DNA of 57,067 bases from Alphaproteobacteria bacterium. GTDB lineage: Bacteria; Pseudomonadota; Alphaproteobacteria; RF32; CAG-239. The DNA lies in the NCBI GenBank assembly GCA_015062435.1, contig SUUR01000008.1:1-57067 (forward strand), in the 5' to 3' direction. Shown here piece after piece: positions 1 to 8,599 of the stretch; the stretch's first letter is position 1, and the number at the start of each line of letters is the position of its first letter. The notes below the pieces were generated by a model. The model saw only the letters and a program-made list of their open reading frames with translations, did no database searches and was not told where the DNA came from. A program made the translations under genes and the position numbers.

Positions 1-183
1 TTCCGTCCACCTATCTCGATATTTGTTTGACATGTCGCAAAACCTATGTTATCTTAGAACATGGGAAAGATAATTGTGCCACTAAGGTATCATAATATGC
101 ACAAGACATGTCTCATGTTTATCCGCTTGTCCATATCCGCCAAAGTGGCACCTTTAATGACAATGTCTGCTCTCCTAACTGTC

Positions 184-248
184 ATTGTCCGACTTGTTCG
201 GACAATCTCATAAAACTTAAGAGAGATACTCCGGTCAAGCCGGAGTAT
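184..248. repeat. REP-like paired palindromes in a gene-free 5' region
   Basis: Positions 1-302 hold no convincing gene. Two tight hairpins lie here: 9-bp arms at 184-192/198-206 (TTGTCCGA core, loop CTTGT) and 9-bp arms at 226-234/240-248 (ATACTCCGG, loop TCAAG). Looser inverted pairs are GTGCCAC (76-82) with GTGGCAC (144-150) and AATGACA (157-163) with TGTCATT (180-186); GACATGTC occurs at 29-36 and 105-112. Clustered palindromes of this kind are typical of intergenic REP elements. They end shortly before the Shine-Dalgarno (GGAG, 292-295) of the gene at 303. Confidence 0.55.
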
Positions 249-302
249 GACAGAAAAAAGAAGAGCCTGAGCATGACAAAATAAGAACAACGGAGCCATG
301 AG

Positions 303-671
303 ATGAAATTATACATATTTATCATAGCTATGATTTTATTATCGACTTCAACATCTTTGGCTCAAACATCATGCGTCACTCCACCGACTTGTGCTGAAAT
401 GGGATACACTCAAACTGAAAGTGAGTGTGCCGGCAAAGAGATTGTTCGTTGTCCGTTTGATTTATCCGTAGTCTTTTGTCCGGCTTGTGATTTTAGCGAA
501 TATCCCTTAACCGAATGTCCTACCAATGCCACATGTTTGGAAATAACTTGTGAAGATACCACTCAATATCAATTTGCCCAATGCGAAGTAACTTACATTG
601 ATTATGACAACTACTGGTGCGGTTATAATCTTAATGCAATCATCGAGAAACTCAAAGGAGACTTATTATGA
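303..671 (+). CDS. Small secreted Cys-rich protein (CPFD-type domain)
   Basis: Protein of 122 aa with a clear Sec signal peptide (residues 1-20, probable cleavage after SLA). The mature part has 11 cysteines. Its first 38 residues follow the pattern C-x5-C-x2-(M/L)GYT-x6-C-x7-CPFD-x5-FCP, which recurs at the start of the mature part of the next gene's product. I recognise no characterised domain and assign no function; an extracytoplasmic, disulphide-rich location is inferred. The start is supported by GGAG 7 nt upstream, and the stop overlaps the next start in ATGA, so the two genes are probably translated together. Confidence 0.75.
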   Translation: MKLYIFIIAMILLSTSTSLAQTSCVTPPTCAEMGYTQTESECAGKEIVRCPFDLSVVFCPACDFSEYPLTECPTNATCLEITCEDTTQYQFAQCEVTYIDYDNYWCGYNLNAIIEKLKGDLL

Positions 672-1414
672 AAAAAATGCTTTTATCATTGCTTGCAAGC
701 ACGATTTATACCTCAACAGTCTCCGCCCAAAGTTGTCAACAACCGCCATCTTGTGAAAGCTTGGGATATACCAAATCTGTCGATGATTGTGGTGACATCG
801 AATACCTGACTTGTCCGTTTGATAGTTCAAAAGTTTATTGTCCGGAAGTTGGTAGAGATAATGAGTGCGAAATAGGATATATTTATTATTCCGATGATAC
901 TTGCTCTGAGGAATACGATTCCTCCAAAGAAGCTATTGGTGTTGTCTATGATCCATATAATAAATTAATCATGCATAAAATAGCTCCTAACCTTTCGTGG
1001 GCAACAACCTCAACCTGCTATCTTGATATGGAAACTCATATGGATTTTACAAGAGCCGTAAACAATTTTGATGGAAAATTAAACAGTCAAACATTTATTG
1101 ATTATTATAATAACTACAATAGTCTTACAAATTTTCCGGCTCTTAACTATTGTTACAATCTGAAAGATGGTAATAAAGAATGGTTCATACCAGCAGTAGG
1201 ACAAACATTATTATGGGGATTATATCAAGATAAAATATTGGAAGCACTTCAAAAAATACCCAACGCATTTAGTTTTAACCTTAATGGATTTACTTCAACA
1301 AAATATTCGTGTCATAAAGGACAAGAAGTATGGTATTTTCAATCACCATTTTTTTATGGTCAAAATCAACCTGCATCATATTCATATTTTACACGATGTA
1401 TAGCAAATTATTAA
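668..1414 (+). CDS. Secreted protein: CPFD Cys-rich domain plus DUF1566/Lcl-like C-terminal domain
   Basis: Protein of 248 aa with a signal peptide (about 1-20), then the same Cys-rich domain as its neighbour (C-x5-C-x2-LGYT-x6-C-x7-CPFD-x5-YCP, about residues 23-60). The remaining ~170 residues contain a WFIPAVGQ segment after a DGNKE turn, resembling the W-(Y/F)-(L/I)-P motif of DUF1566/Lcl-type surface domains, and further cysteines. It is likely exported or surface-associated; the ligand is unknown. AAAGGAG precedes the start, which overlaps the upstream stop by 4 nt. The 3' end overlaps the convergent gene at 1411 by 4 nt. Confidence 0.72.
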   Translation: MKKMLLSLLASTIYTSTVSAQSCQQPPSCESLGYTKSVDDCGDIEYLTCPFDSSKVYCPEVGRDNECEIGYIYYSDDTCSEEYDSSKEAIGVVYDPYNKLIMHKIAPNLSWATTSTCYLDMETHMDFTRAVNNFDGKLNSQTFIDYYNNYNSLTNFPALNYCYNLKDGNKEWFIPAVGQTLLWGLYQDKILEALQKIPNAFSFNLNGFTSTKYSCHKGQEVWYFQSPFFYGQNQPASYSYFTRCIANY

Positions 1415-2265
1415 ATAAACCTGCCACAGGCATCAACAAATGCATTAAATAATTTTTTTCTGAAATCTTCACTGCCTGAAAAACTCCTTTCCGGATGCCA
1501 TTGAACACCAATCACAAAATCGTTCCATGAATTTTTTAATTCTATTGCCTCAACCAATCCGTCTTCCGATTGCGATGTCATTATACAATCACCAAGTTTA
1601 TCAGCCATCAATGCTTCGCTATGATGAGAATTAACATTCAACTCCAAAATTTGCGCAATTTTTGCTAATTTACTTTCAGGTAAAATTGATATTTTATGTG
1701 CAACTTTATCGCCACCAACTAAATGCTGTTTAAATCCTTTTTTGATTTTTGCTCCACAAAAACCACCTAACATCTGCATTCCGGCACAAATTCCCAACAA
1801 TGGTAAACATTGTTGTTTTGCATAAGTTAAAGCATCTAAATAAGCTTGCCCCCTTACATCTATATCTTGTTCTTCTTTATCAATATACCATTTTTGAGGA
1901 GAATTAAAAAAACCGCCGACTAATAAGATTCCTTGTGGTTTATGCCATTCCAGCACTTCTTTAACTTTATCATAAGCAAAAAATATCGGATACCCGCCGG
2001 CTTCTGTTACTGCTCTCACATAAGCAGGGTGAATGGTGAAATCTTTTTCTTCCCTTTTTTGATGTTTATCTTGCGCTAATATAATTGCAATCTTAGGCTT
2101 ATTATTTTCTTCAGTATCTTTCAACCGAATATCCGGAATCATATCAGTTGCATAAATATCTGCAAGCTTTTGAGCCTCTATTTTATAAACAGGCTCATCA
2201 TAACAAGGATAAACATCTTGTTCCAAATAAATCTTTTTACTTATACAATTTTGGTAGAGGTTCAT
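1411..2265 (-). CDS. Class I glutamine amidotransferase, PuuD/peptidase C26-like
   Basis: Protein of 284 aa. From about residue 57 it matches the class I amidotransferase fold used by gamma-glutamyl-GABA hydrolases. The nucleophile elbow LLGICAGMQ puts Cys at 160, and GVQWHPER supplies the His257/Glu259 pair; VNSHHSEA (211-218) is also typical. The family hydrolyses gamma-glutamyl amides, but the substrate cannot be told from sequence. The first ~55 residues are an unrecognised extension and the start overlaps the 3' end of the batD-like gene by 29 nt. A start at Met42 is possible but has no better ribosome site. Confidence 0.8.
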   Translation of the reverse strand: MNLYQNCISKKIYLEQDVYPCYDEPVYKIEAQKLADIYATDMIPDIRLKDTEENNKPKIAIILAQDKHQKREEKDFTIHPAYVRAVTEAGGYPIFFAYDKVKEVLEWHKPQGILLVGGFFNSPQKWYIDKEEQDIDVRGQAYLDALTYAKQQCLPLLGICAGMQMLGGFCGAKIKKGFKQHLVGGDKVAHKISILPESKLAKIAQILELNVNSHHSEALMADKLGDCIMTSQSEDGLVEAIELKNSWNDFVIGVQWHPERSFSGSEDFRKKLFNAFVDACGRFI

Positions 2266-3958
2266 TATATTTTCTTTTTACCTTATTTTTTTTATCTGTT
2301 TTTTTAAACACTCTGATAAACAGAGCCTCATTCCATTCACTGGCATCTTTAGCATAAAGAGCCTCAGACAACTTGTCAAGCTCACACCTAAACTCCTTGT
2401 CTTGCAACTTTTCATCAACATCTTGCAAGCTCAAAAACTTATCATTCGGCCACTTAGTACTTGCCCATTCCAAAATATTATCTCTTAACAACCTCAAATT
2501 TTTATTTCTGGCTGCATGTATCACTTTTTTAGCTTTTCTTCCGGCAGTCTTTATCTCTTTAACCACATTAATCAACTTTAGTAATATCAAGCACAAAAGA
2601 GCTCCTAATACAAAAGATACCATCATAGAAATGTTTGAATAATTATTTTTTCCTGTCTTTTGTACATTAGAAGTTTTAAGCACATTAACTTTTTGCGCCT
2701 GTTCGGATTGAATCTCAGGCATATTTGACTGCCCACTTCCCTCAGCAACATTAATTGTTATAGCCGGCAACACTGCAACTTCTGGTTTGTTGGTTAACAC
2801 ATTATACCAATTGACTTTAACTTCCGGCAACGTAACTTTTCCGCTTTTAGTCGGAATATATACATTAGTTGTTTTTGCTTGAGATACTATTTTTCCGGAA
2901 TCGTTCCGCATTTCCGTCTGAGGTTTTTCCGGATATTGTTTAATTCCATCAACTTCTTCAAATCTTAAATCCGGAAGCTGACTATCAATCACTCCCACTG
3001 CTTGCAAATAAATATTTCTGCTGATAGCTTCGCCAACCTTAAACTTAGGATTATTCGGCACAAATTCGGCATACAAATGTACATTTTCTGCAGGTAACCA
3101 CCAATTTTTTCCATTTACTGCATCTGCCGGCAACACTTTAACTTTAATAGGTTTAACTGTTAATCTGACCGGATGTCTGGTTGCAAAAACATCAGCAATA
3201 TTCATTCTGCTTATAAACAAATCATCATCAAACATACCGGCAAAAGGATCTGTTCTACGCTCACTTGTCAAATAATACCCATCAAATTGCACAGCAGGTA
3301 CTTCCAATTCTCCGCTTTTTTGCGCAAACAATGCATAATTAAATTTTATTTCTCGATAATCTTTTCCATCAATATTTTTTGTTGTAATTTTGGGTTCTCC
3401 GAGTGTTTTTACAATCCAATCACCAGTATTATTTGTCAAAAATATTGGAGCATTCCCTTGCAAACCGCCGGCATCAAAAATTGTAAGAGTATAATTTATT
3501 TGTTGCTGAACAAATGGTTGTTTATTATCAACATCGCCCTCCATTTTAAACCGAACTTGTTTTTGAACGTTTTTTTCATTTGCTTGCTCTAACATCTTGC
3601 CATTCCCGACATTTATTTCTATCGGTTTTGTTTGCATATTATCTAGCATAATTGCAGGGATAACAATTTTTCCGCTTTTATTTGGCATCAACACCAAATT
3701 CCATTGCTGAGATTGCTCCATATTTCCATTGATAATATTTGTTCTAAAAGCATTAGATACCGAATAAACCGTAAAGTCCTTATTTAATACCGCAAAATCA
3801 GGACTTGATGATGTTTTCCCATCCTTAAGTTCCACAGTTAGTAAAAAAGTTTCTCCTTCCGGAACAGTTGTTCTATTAACTCTAGACTCTAAAACTTGAG
3901 CTCTGACTACACTTGAGCACAAACAACACAAACAAATTATCAATAATCCTTTTTTCAT
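2237..3958 (-). CDS. BatD-like aerotolerance/oxygen tolerance protein
   Basis: Protein of 573 aa with a signal peptide (1-20), a long beta-rich periplasmic region starting VLESRVNRTTVPEGETFLL, one transmembrane segment near residue 450 (MMVSFVLGALLCLILL) and a charged cytoplasmic tail. This is the layout of BatD proteins, which accompany BatA/BatB von Willebrand A proteins in Bacteroides and many proteobacterial aerotolerance clusters; their biochemical role is unsettled. The start has AGGTGA 5 nt upstream. It follows the BatB/C gene by 7 nt and is probably the last Bat gene of the operon. Confidence 0.78.
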   Translation of the reverse strand: MKKGLLIICLCCLCSSVVRAQVLESRVNRTTVPEGETFLLTVELKDGKTSSSPDFAVLNKDFTVYSVSNAFRTNIINGNMEQSQQWNLVLMPNKSGKIVIPAIMLDNMQTKPIEINVGNGKMLEQANEKNVQKQVRFKMEGDVDNKQPFVQQQINYTLTIFDAGGLQGNAPIFLTNNTGDWIVKTLGEPKITTKNIDGKDYREIKFNYALFAQKSGELEVPAVQFDGYYLTSERRTDPFAGMFDDDLFISRMNIADVFATRHPVRLTVKPIKVKVLPADAVNGKNWWLPAENVHLYAEFVPNNPKFKVGEAISRNIYLQAVGVIDSQLPDLRFEEVDGIKQYPEKPQTEMRNDSGKIVSQAKTTNVYIPTKSGKVTLPEVKVNWYNVLTNKPEVAVLPAITINVAEGSGQSNMPEIQSEQAQKVNVLKTSNVQKTGKNNYSNISMMVSFVLGALLCLILLKLINVVKEIKTAGRKAKKVIHAARNKNLRLLRDNILEWASTKWPNDKFLSLQDVDEKLQDKEFRCELDKLSEALYAKDASEWNEALFIRVFKKTDKKNKVKRKYNEPLPKLYK

Positions 3959-3965
3959 AACTCAC

Positions 3966-5669
3966 CTAATAACTGTTATTATACCTTTTTAGTTCATATT
4001 CTTTACGAATAAATGCCCGCAAAAGTCCTCCAATATCTTCAGGTATTTCTCGATATTGCTGAGCTCTTGCTTGAACTTTCTCATCATATTCCTGTTCTTC
4101 ATCACTTTTTTGTTCAACTCCGCCTTTTTGCTCTGCAGAGCTGTTTGATTCGATTTTTTGCTCTCCGATTGGTTGAGATGCATTATTGTTTTCTTGATTA
4201 TTCACCTCACCTTTTTCATTGCTATCTTCATAATTTTGCTCTTGCTCTGAATCATTAGGTTCAGATTGTTGATTTTGCTGTTCACTATTTTCATCACTGT
4301 TTTCAACATCTCCGCCACTAGCTTGTTGCTGATTCTGCTCTTGTTGTTGATTTTGCTCCTGATTCTTATTTTGCTGTTGTTGATTTTGCTGTTGTTGATT
4401 TTGTTGTTGTTTTAAATATTCCAAATTAAACTTTGCATCTTCATGATTAGGATTTATTTTTAAAACTTCTTCATATTTTTTTATTGCCTCATCAATTTTC
4501 CCGCTTTTTGCCAAAGCATTTCCCTGATTATACAATGCTGTTTCTGAATCATCTTTTGCAAATTCTTGATATGCCTTTTCAAAGCTACCGGCTCTATAAA
4601 GACTTGCTCCTTTCCAATTACTATCTTCAAATTTTTTTTCAGCTGCCTCAAACTCGCCTTTATTAAAAAATTTAAGTCCTTCCTGATTATTATTTAAGAA
4701 AAAACTCGCTTGCGCTTGTGTTGCCATAAGCATAACAACCACCACCAAAATTCCTTTTCTGAAAAAATACAAACAGCACAATAACGGCACAATCAATAAA
4801 TAATATCCATAATCCAACCAAACCGATTGCCAATTTTTACTTTCAAACATCTCGCCTTTATCAATTTTAAACAAACCGCTCAACTTTTGAATATCCGCAT
4901 CATTACTGGCAATCAACACATATTCTCCTCCACCGGCTTTAGCTACCATTTGTAACTTCTCATTATCTTCAGGTGTTACAGATAACACACTAACCGTATA
5001 TCCTAAAGCATTTGCTTTTTTGGCACTTTGCAAAGTTTGTTCAAAAGCCTGCCCGACATCAGATGTTACTAACAAAATATTGCCCTCAACATATTCTGCA
5101 TTCTTAAATTTTTCCACTGCCAAATTGATTGCTCTGTCTAATCTATCTCCATTTTGTGGCATAATATCCAAATTTATCGCCGGCAATAAGTTAATAACAA
5201 TATTAGCATCATCACTAAACGGAGAGATTACAAAAGGCTCAGAGCTATAAACCATCAGACCGGACTGAATATCCGCATATTTTTCCAACAAATCTCTGAT
5301 TTTAAATTTTGCCCTGACTAATCTGCTTGGAGATATATCTGTTTTTTCCATATCTGTTGAAACATTAAGAGCTATCATCAAAGGACTTTCCGGCTCCCAA
5401 GTAGGTATTTCTTTTTTATCCCAACTTGGCCCTGACACCGCAATAATTGCAATCATAACCCCTAAAATCGCCAACCATGCCATAATTTTCCTTTGTGACG
5501 ATGAACCTTTTATCAACAAAAAACTCAACAATTTAGCGTCAATAACCTTTTCCCAAGAAGATTTTGTTGAACCGCTTTTAATCAGCTTTCCAAACCACCA
5601 AACAGGTATCACTAACAAAAGCAAAAAAGCCGGACGTAAAAAATGAAAATTTAACCACCAGTTTTCCAT
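3966..5669 (-). CDS. BatB–BatC fusion: VWA membrane protein with TPRs and a Gln-rich tail
   Basis: Protein of 567 aa. Two N-terminal hydrophobic segments (about 13-30 and 62-80) precede a VWA domain (about 95-270). Two more hydrophobic segments (287-303, 306-320) lead to TPR-like repeats (about 354-415), then a Gln/Asn-rich stretch (420-450) and an acidic tail. BatB and BatC are often separate; here they are fused. The metal-site motif expected as DxSxS reads N102-V-S-T-D106, and the later (L/V)TDG motif reads VTSDV, so metal binding is doubtful. Its start overlaps the BatA stop by 1 nt, with GGAGGG upstream. Confidence 0.82.
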   Translation of the reverse strand: MENWWLNFHFLRPAFLLLLVIPVWWFGKLIKSGSTKSSWEKVIDAKLLSFLLIKGSSSQRKIMAWLAILGVMIAIIAVSGPSWDKKEIPTWEPESPLMIALNVSTDMEKTDISPSRLVRAKFKIRDLLEKYADIQSGLMVYSSEPFVISPFSDDANIVINLLPAINLDIMPQNGDRLDRAINLAVEKFKNAEYVEGNILLVTSDVGQAFEQTLQSAKKANALGYTVSVLSVTPEDNEKLQMVAKAGGGEYVLIASNDADIQKLSGLFKIDKGEMFESKNWQSVWLDYGYYLLIVPLLCCLYFFRKGILVVVVMLMATQAQASFFLNNNQEGLKFFNKGEFEAAEKKFEDSNWKGASLYRAGSFEKAYQEFAKDDSETALYNQGNALAKSGKIDEAIKKYEEVLKINPNHEDAKFNLEYLKQQQNQQQQNQQQQNKNQEQNQQQEQNQQQASGGDVENSDENSEQQNQQSEPNDSEQEQNYEDSNEKGEVNNQENNNASQPIGEQKIESNSSAEQKGGVEQKSDEEQEYDEKVQARAQQYREIPEDIGGLLRAFIRKEYELKRYNNSY

Positions 5670-6670
5670 TAATAGGCCCTCCGCAAAACGACAGCCAACG
5701 CCATACTCATCAAGATAGCTGCCAATAGTGGTATATAATACAATTCTTTTGTTTCTCTGACAAAGCGTTCCGGAGCCACATTTCCTTCCATTTTATCAAT
5801 CAAATTATAAATCTCTTGTAAAGCAGCTGTATTTTCTGCTCTGAAATATTGTCCTTTTGTGGCTTGAGCCAGCGCTTTTAACCCTCTCTCATCAACTTGC
5901 GGATTCAAAGATGCAAACAAGCCCATAAACATACTTTCATTACCGACACCGATAGTATAGACTTTTATACCTTCAGCCTCTGCTAATTTTATTGCTTGAG
6001 TTAAAGACAAACTTCCATCATTATTTTCACCATCGGTTAACAATATTATTGTTTTTTGAGTTTTGGAAGTTTTGTCGTCTTTCATATTTTTTAAAGCCAC
6101 CCCCAAAGCATCACCGATACTGGTAGAATCACCGGCCATTCCGGCATCAGTCATCCACAAAATGTCTAATAATGATTGTTTATCAAACGTAAGCGGAGAT
6201 TGCATATAAGCTCTGGTTCCGAACAATATTAATCCGATTCTGTCATTTGCTCGTTTTTGCACAAATTCAGTAGCGGTATTTTTTACAGCAGTAATTCTAT
6301 CTATCCTTTTATTTCCTAACACAAAATCTTTTGCCAACATAGAAGTCGAAATATCAAGCACCAACATAATGTCACGGCTTTCATTTTTTAATCTTATCGG
6401 CTCTCCTACCCACTGAGGCCTTGCTAAGGCAATTACCAATAAACTCCATATTACATATAAAAACCAAAAATTTTTTCCATAGTTTTCATCATTGGAAGCA
6501 CTTCCCACTTTCCACACACTGCCGGATTCTATTGATATTTTTTCCAAATCTGCAATGAACGGAATTTTCAATGCATCACCATGTAATCCCTTTACCATAG
6601 GAACAACTTTTCGCCAAACAAACGGCAAAAGCAATAAAACAAATACCCATGGATAAGCAAATTGATTCAT
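5669..6670 (-). CDS. BatA-like von Willebrand factor A membrane protein
   Basis: Protein of 333 aa with an N-terminal transmembrane segment, another near residues 68-84, a VWA domain with an intact metal-binding motif D106-I-S-T-S110 and LLTDGENND, and a C-terminal transmembrane helix (about 310-328). It matches BatA/YfbK-type proteins thought to work with MoxR AAA ATPases as chaperone-like complexes. An upstream Met (6688) is in frame, but Met at 6670 has AGGAG with 7-nt spacing and forms an ATGA overlap with the upstream stop, so I chose 6670. Confidence 0.83.
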   Translation of the reverse strand: MNQFAYPWVFVLLLLPFVWRKVVPMVKGLHGDALKIPFIADLEKISIESGSVWKVGSASNDENYGKNFWFLYVIWSLLVIALARPQWVGEPIRLKNESRDIMLVLDISTSMLAKDFVLGNKRIDRITAVKNTATEFVQKRANDRIGLILFGTRAYMQSPLTFDKQSLLDILWMTDAGMAGDSTSIGDALGVALKNMKDDKTSKTQKTIILLTDGENNDGSLSLTQAIKLAEAEGIKVYTIGVGNESMFMGLFASLNPQVDERGLKALAQATKGQYFRAENTAALQEIYNLIDKMEGNVAPERFVRETKELYYIPLLAAILMSMALAVVLRRAY

Positions 6671-7122
6671 AAATTTTCTCCTATCCATTCCTTACAAAAT
6701 TGTCTGATTGCTATCACATCTTGTCTTGAATATCCTTTACTGTTTTCCGGAATATATGGAGCATTAACAAGCAAATCGGCAGCTTTTCCATATAATGGCT
6801 TTTTTATTTTAGAATTTAAAAATTCAATCCATTTATCACCTGATAAAACCATAGCTTCTTTATATTTAAACACACAAATTCTTCGCAAAATTGCAGACAT
6901 TTCCACAACAGAACTTATAGAATCATTACAATATATATTGTGTAACAAATATAAAGCGTAGCGTTTTTTTGATTTTGCTCTTAAAAAGAAAAACAATTTT
7001 AATAATAAAAATAAAGCAATTATTGCCAATAAAACAACACCCCACCCATACGCCGGAGGAAACGGAGAAACTCCATCTGGTAAATGAATATCTCTTAATT
7101 CCGGTAGATTGTTTTCTGGCAT
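6667..7122 (-). CDS. DUF4381 family membrane protein of the Bat cluster
   Basis: Protein of 151 aa. The start PENNLPELRDIHLPDGVSPFPPAYGW and a single transmembrane helix (about 26-49), followed by a basic cytoplasmic region with helical segments and LSGDKWIEFLN, match DUF4381 proteins. These sit between DUF58 and the VWA genes in MoxR/Bat operons and have no assigned biochemistry. It appears to be the first gene of this operon: upstream lies only an intergenic space and the tyrS terminator. GGAAG lies upstream of the start. Confidence 0.78.
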   Translation of the reverse strand: MPENNLPELRDIHLPDGVSPFPPAYGWGVVLLAIIALFLLLKLFFFLRAKSKKRYALYLLHNIYCNDSISSVVEMSAILRRICVFKYKEAMVLSGDKWIEFLNSKIKKPLYGKAADLLVNAPYIPENSKGYSRQDVIAIRQFCKEWIGENL

Positions 7123-7198
7123 ATTTTTTCTTCCATTATATTTTACTAATTTAAATAAATTTAAGAACTATTCAGATAAATATCAAGCCTTTTAAAAT

Positions 7199-7234
7199 CA
7201 TAAATCCGAAACTCTGATAAGTTTCGGATTTATG
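7199..7234 (-). terminator. Long hairpin downstream of tyrS
   Basis: A perfect 15-bp stem (7199-7213 with 7220-7234, core AATCCGAAACT) with a 6-nt loop sits 20 bp past the tyrS stop. The T-run after it on the minus strand is poor, so termination is likely but not certain. It separates tyrS from the Bat operon. Confidence 0.6.
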
Positions 7235-7253
7235 AAGCAAAATAAATATTTTT

Positions 7254-8501
7254 CTACAATTTTATAAGCCCAAACTTCTTTTTACCTTGAGAAATTTTAG
7301 CCTGACCATCAATAAAATCCGTTGCCGATAAATGATAATTCTCATCATTAATGACTTTATCATTTAACTTCAAACCATTTTGCTTAATCAGGCGTCTAGC
7401 CTCACCTTTACTGCTCACAAATCCGATTTCTACAAAAGCATCTAAAATTCCCATTCCTTCCTGACCTGAAATCTGCGGCAAATCACCACCGGCACTTCCT
7501 TGCTCAAACACTTGAACAGCTGTTTTTTGTGCATTTTCAGCTTCCTGTATTCCTCTGCAAATTTTAGTAGCCTCAAAAGCCAATATTTTTTTAGCTTCAT
7601 TAATTTCTTGATCTTTCAAAACCTCCAAACGATGAATTTCTTCTATTGGCAAATCAGTATAGATTCGCAAACATTTTCCGACTTCTGCATCACCAATATT
7701 TCTAAAATATTGATAATAATCATAAGATGGTAATTTTTCTTCATTAATCCAAACGGCATTTCCCTCTGATTTACCCATTTTTTTACCGTTTGAATCCGTA
7801 ATAATCGGACTGGTAAAACCAAAAAGTTCCACATCGTATTTTCTACGCCCCAGCTCTGTTCCTGATGTAATATTTCCCCATTGATCAGAACCGGCTATCT
7901 GTGCTCTGCAACCGTATTTACGGTATAGCTCCACAAAATCATAACCTTGTAACAACATATAATTAAACTCTAAAAAGCTCATAGGTTGTTCTCTTTCCAA
8001 TCTGGATTTAACGCTATCCATTGTCAACATTCTGTTGACTGAATAATAAGTTCCGATATCACGTAAGAAAGATAGATAATTTATATCCTTAAACCAATCC
8101 CAATTATCCACCATTTCAGCATCGGTTGCACCGGAACCGAAAGTCAAAAATTTTGCAAAAGATTTTCTCAAACCGGCATTATTGTGAACCAATTGTTCTT
8201 CAGATAAAAACGGCCGCAACTTATCTTTGCCGGAAGGATCCCCGATTCTGGCGGTAGCACCGCCTACCAAAGCCAAAGGCTTATGCCCACATTTTTGGAA
8301 CCAACGCAACATCATCAACGGAACAATATGCCCCACATGCAAACTATCACCGGTAGGATCCGATCCCAAATAACCCACTGCCGGTTTTCCGCTTTTTTCA
8401 CACTCATACAAATAATCATCAAATCCCTGTTCGTTAGTACACTGGTTATAAAATCCTCTTTCAACCATAATATTTATAAATTGGGACTTAAATTTAGACA
8501 T
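7254..8501 (-). CDS. tyrS: Tyrosyl-tRNA synthetase
   Basis: Protein of 415 aa that charges tRNA-Tyr. The class I signature HIGH appears as HVGH within GDSLHVGHIVPLMML, and the second signature as KKMGKS near residue 234. A C-terminal S4-type RNA-binding domain (GEARRLIKQNGLKLND) is present. Length is close to the ~420 aa of bacterial TyrS. AAGGA lies 7 nt before the start. The gene is monocistronic by context: divergent from the AnmK-like gene and followed by a strong hairpin. Confidence 0.97.
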   Translation of the reverse strand: MSKFKSQFINIMVERGFYNQCTNEQGFDDYLYECEKSGKPAVGYLGSDPTGDSLHVGHIVPLMMLRWFQKCGHKPLALVGGATARIGDPSGKDKLRPFLSEEQLVHNNAGLRKSFAKFLTFGSGATDAEMVDNWDWFKDINYLSFLRDIGTYYSVNRMLTMDSVKSRLEREQPMSFLEFNYMLLQGYDFVELYRKYGCRAQIAGSDQWGNITSGTELGRRKYDVELFGFTSPIITDSNGKKMGKSEGNAVWINEEKLPSYDYYQYFRNIGDAEVGKCLRIYTDLPIEEIHRLEVLKDQEINEAKKILAFEATKICRGIQEAENAQKTAVQVFEQGSAGGDLPQISGQEGMGILDAFVEIGFVSSKGEARRLIKQNGLKLNDKVINDENYHLSATDFIDGQAKISQGKKKFGLIKL

Positions 8502-8599
8502 TTTATATTCCTTATCATATATGTTTTTACTAATAACTAAATCTTAACGCATATTATCATAATATTTATTCATTGCAAGACAGGAGTTATATTTTCGGC

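Noticed and set aside
90..299. 69-codon minus-strand frame over the palindrome region
   Set aside because: It reads through the inverted repeats and has no ribosome site; its sequence is typical of REP-derived spurious frames.
3989..4258. Alternative frames across the Gln-rich part of the BatB/C gene
   Set aside because: Low-complexity CAG/CAA-rich DNA opens other frames; none has a credible start or protein-like composition.
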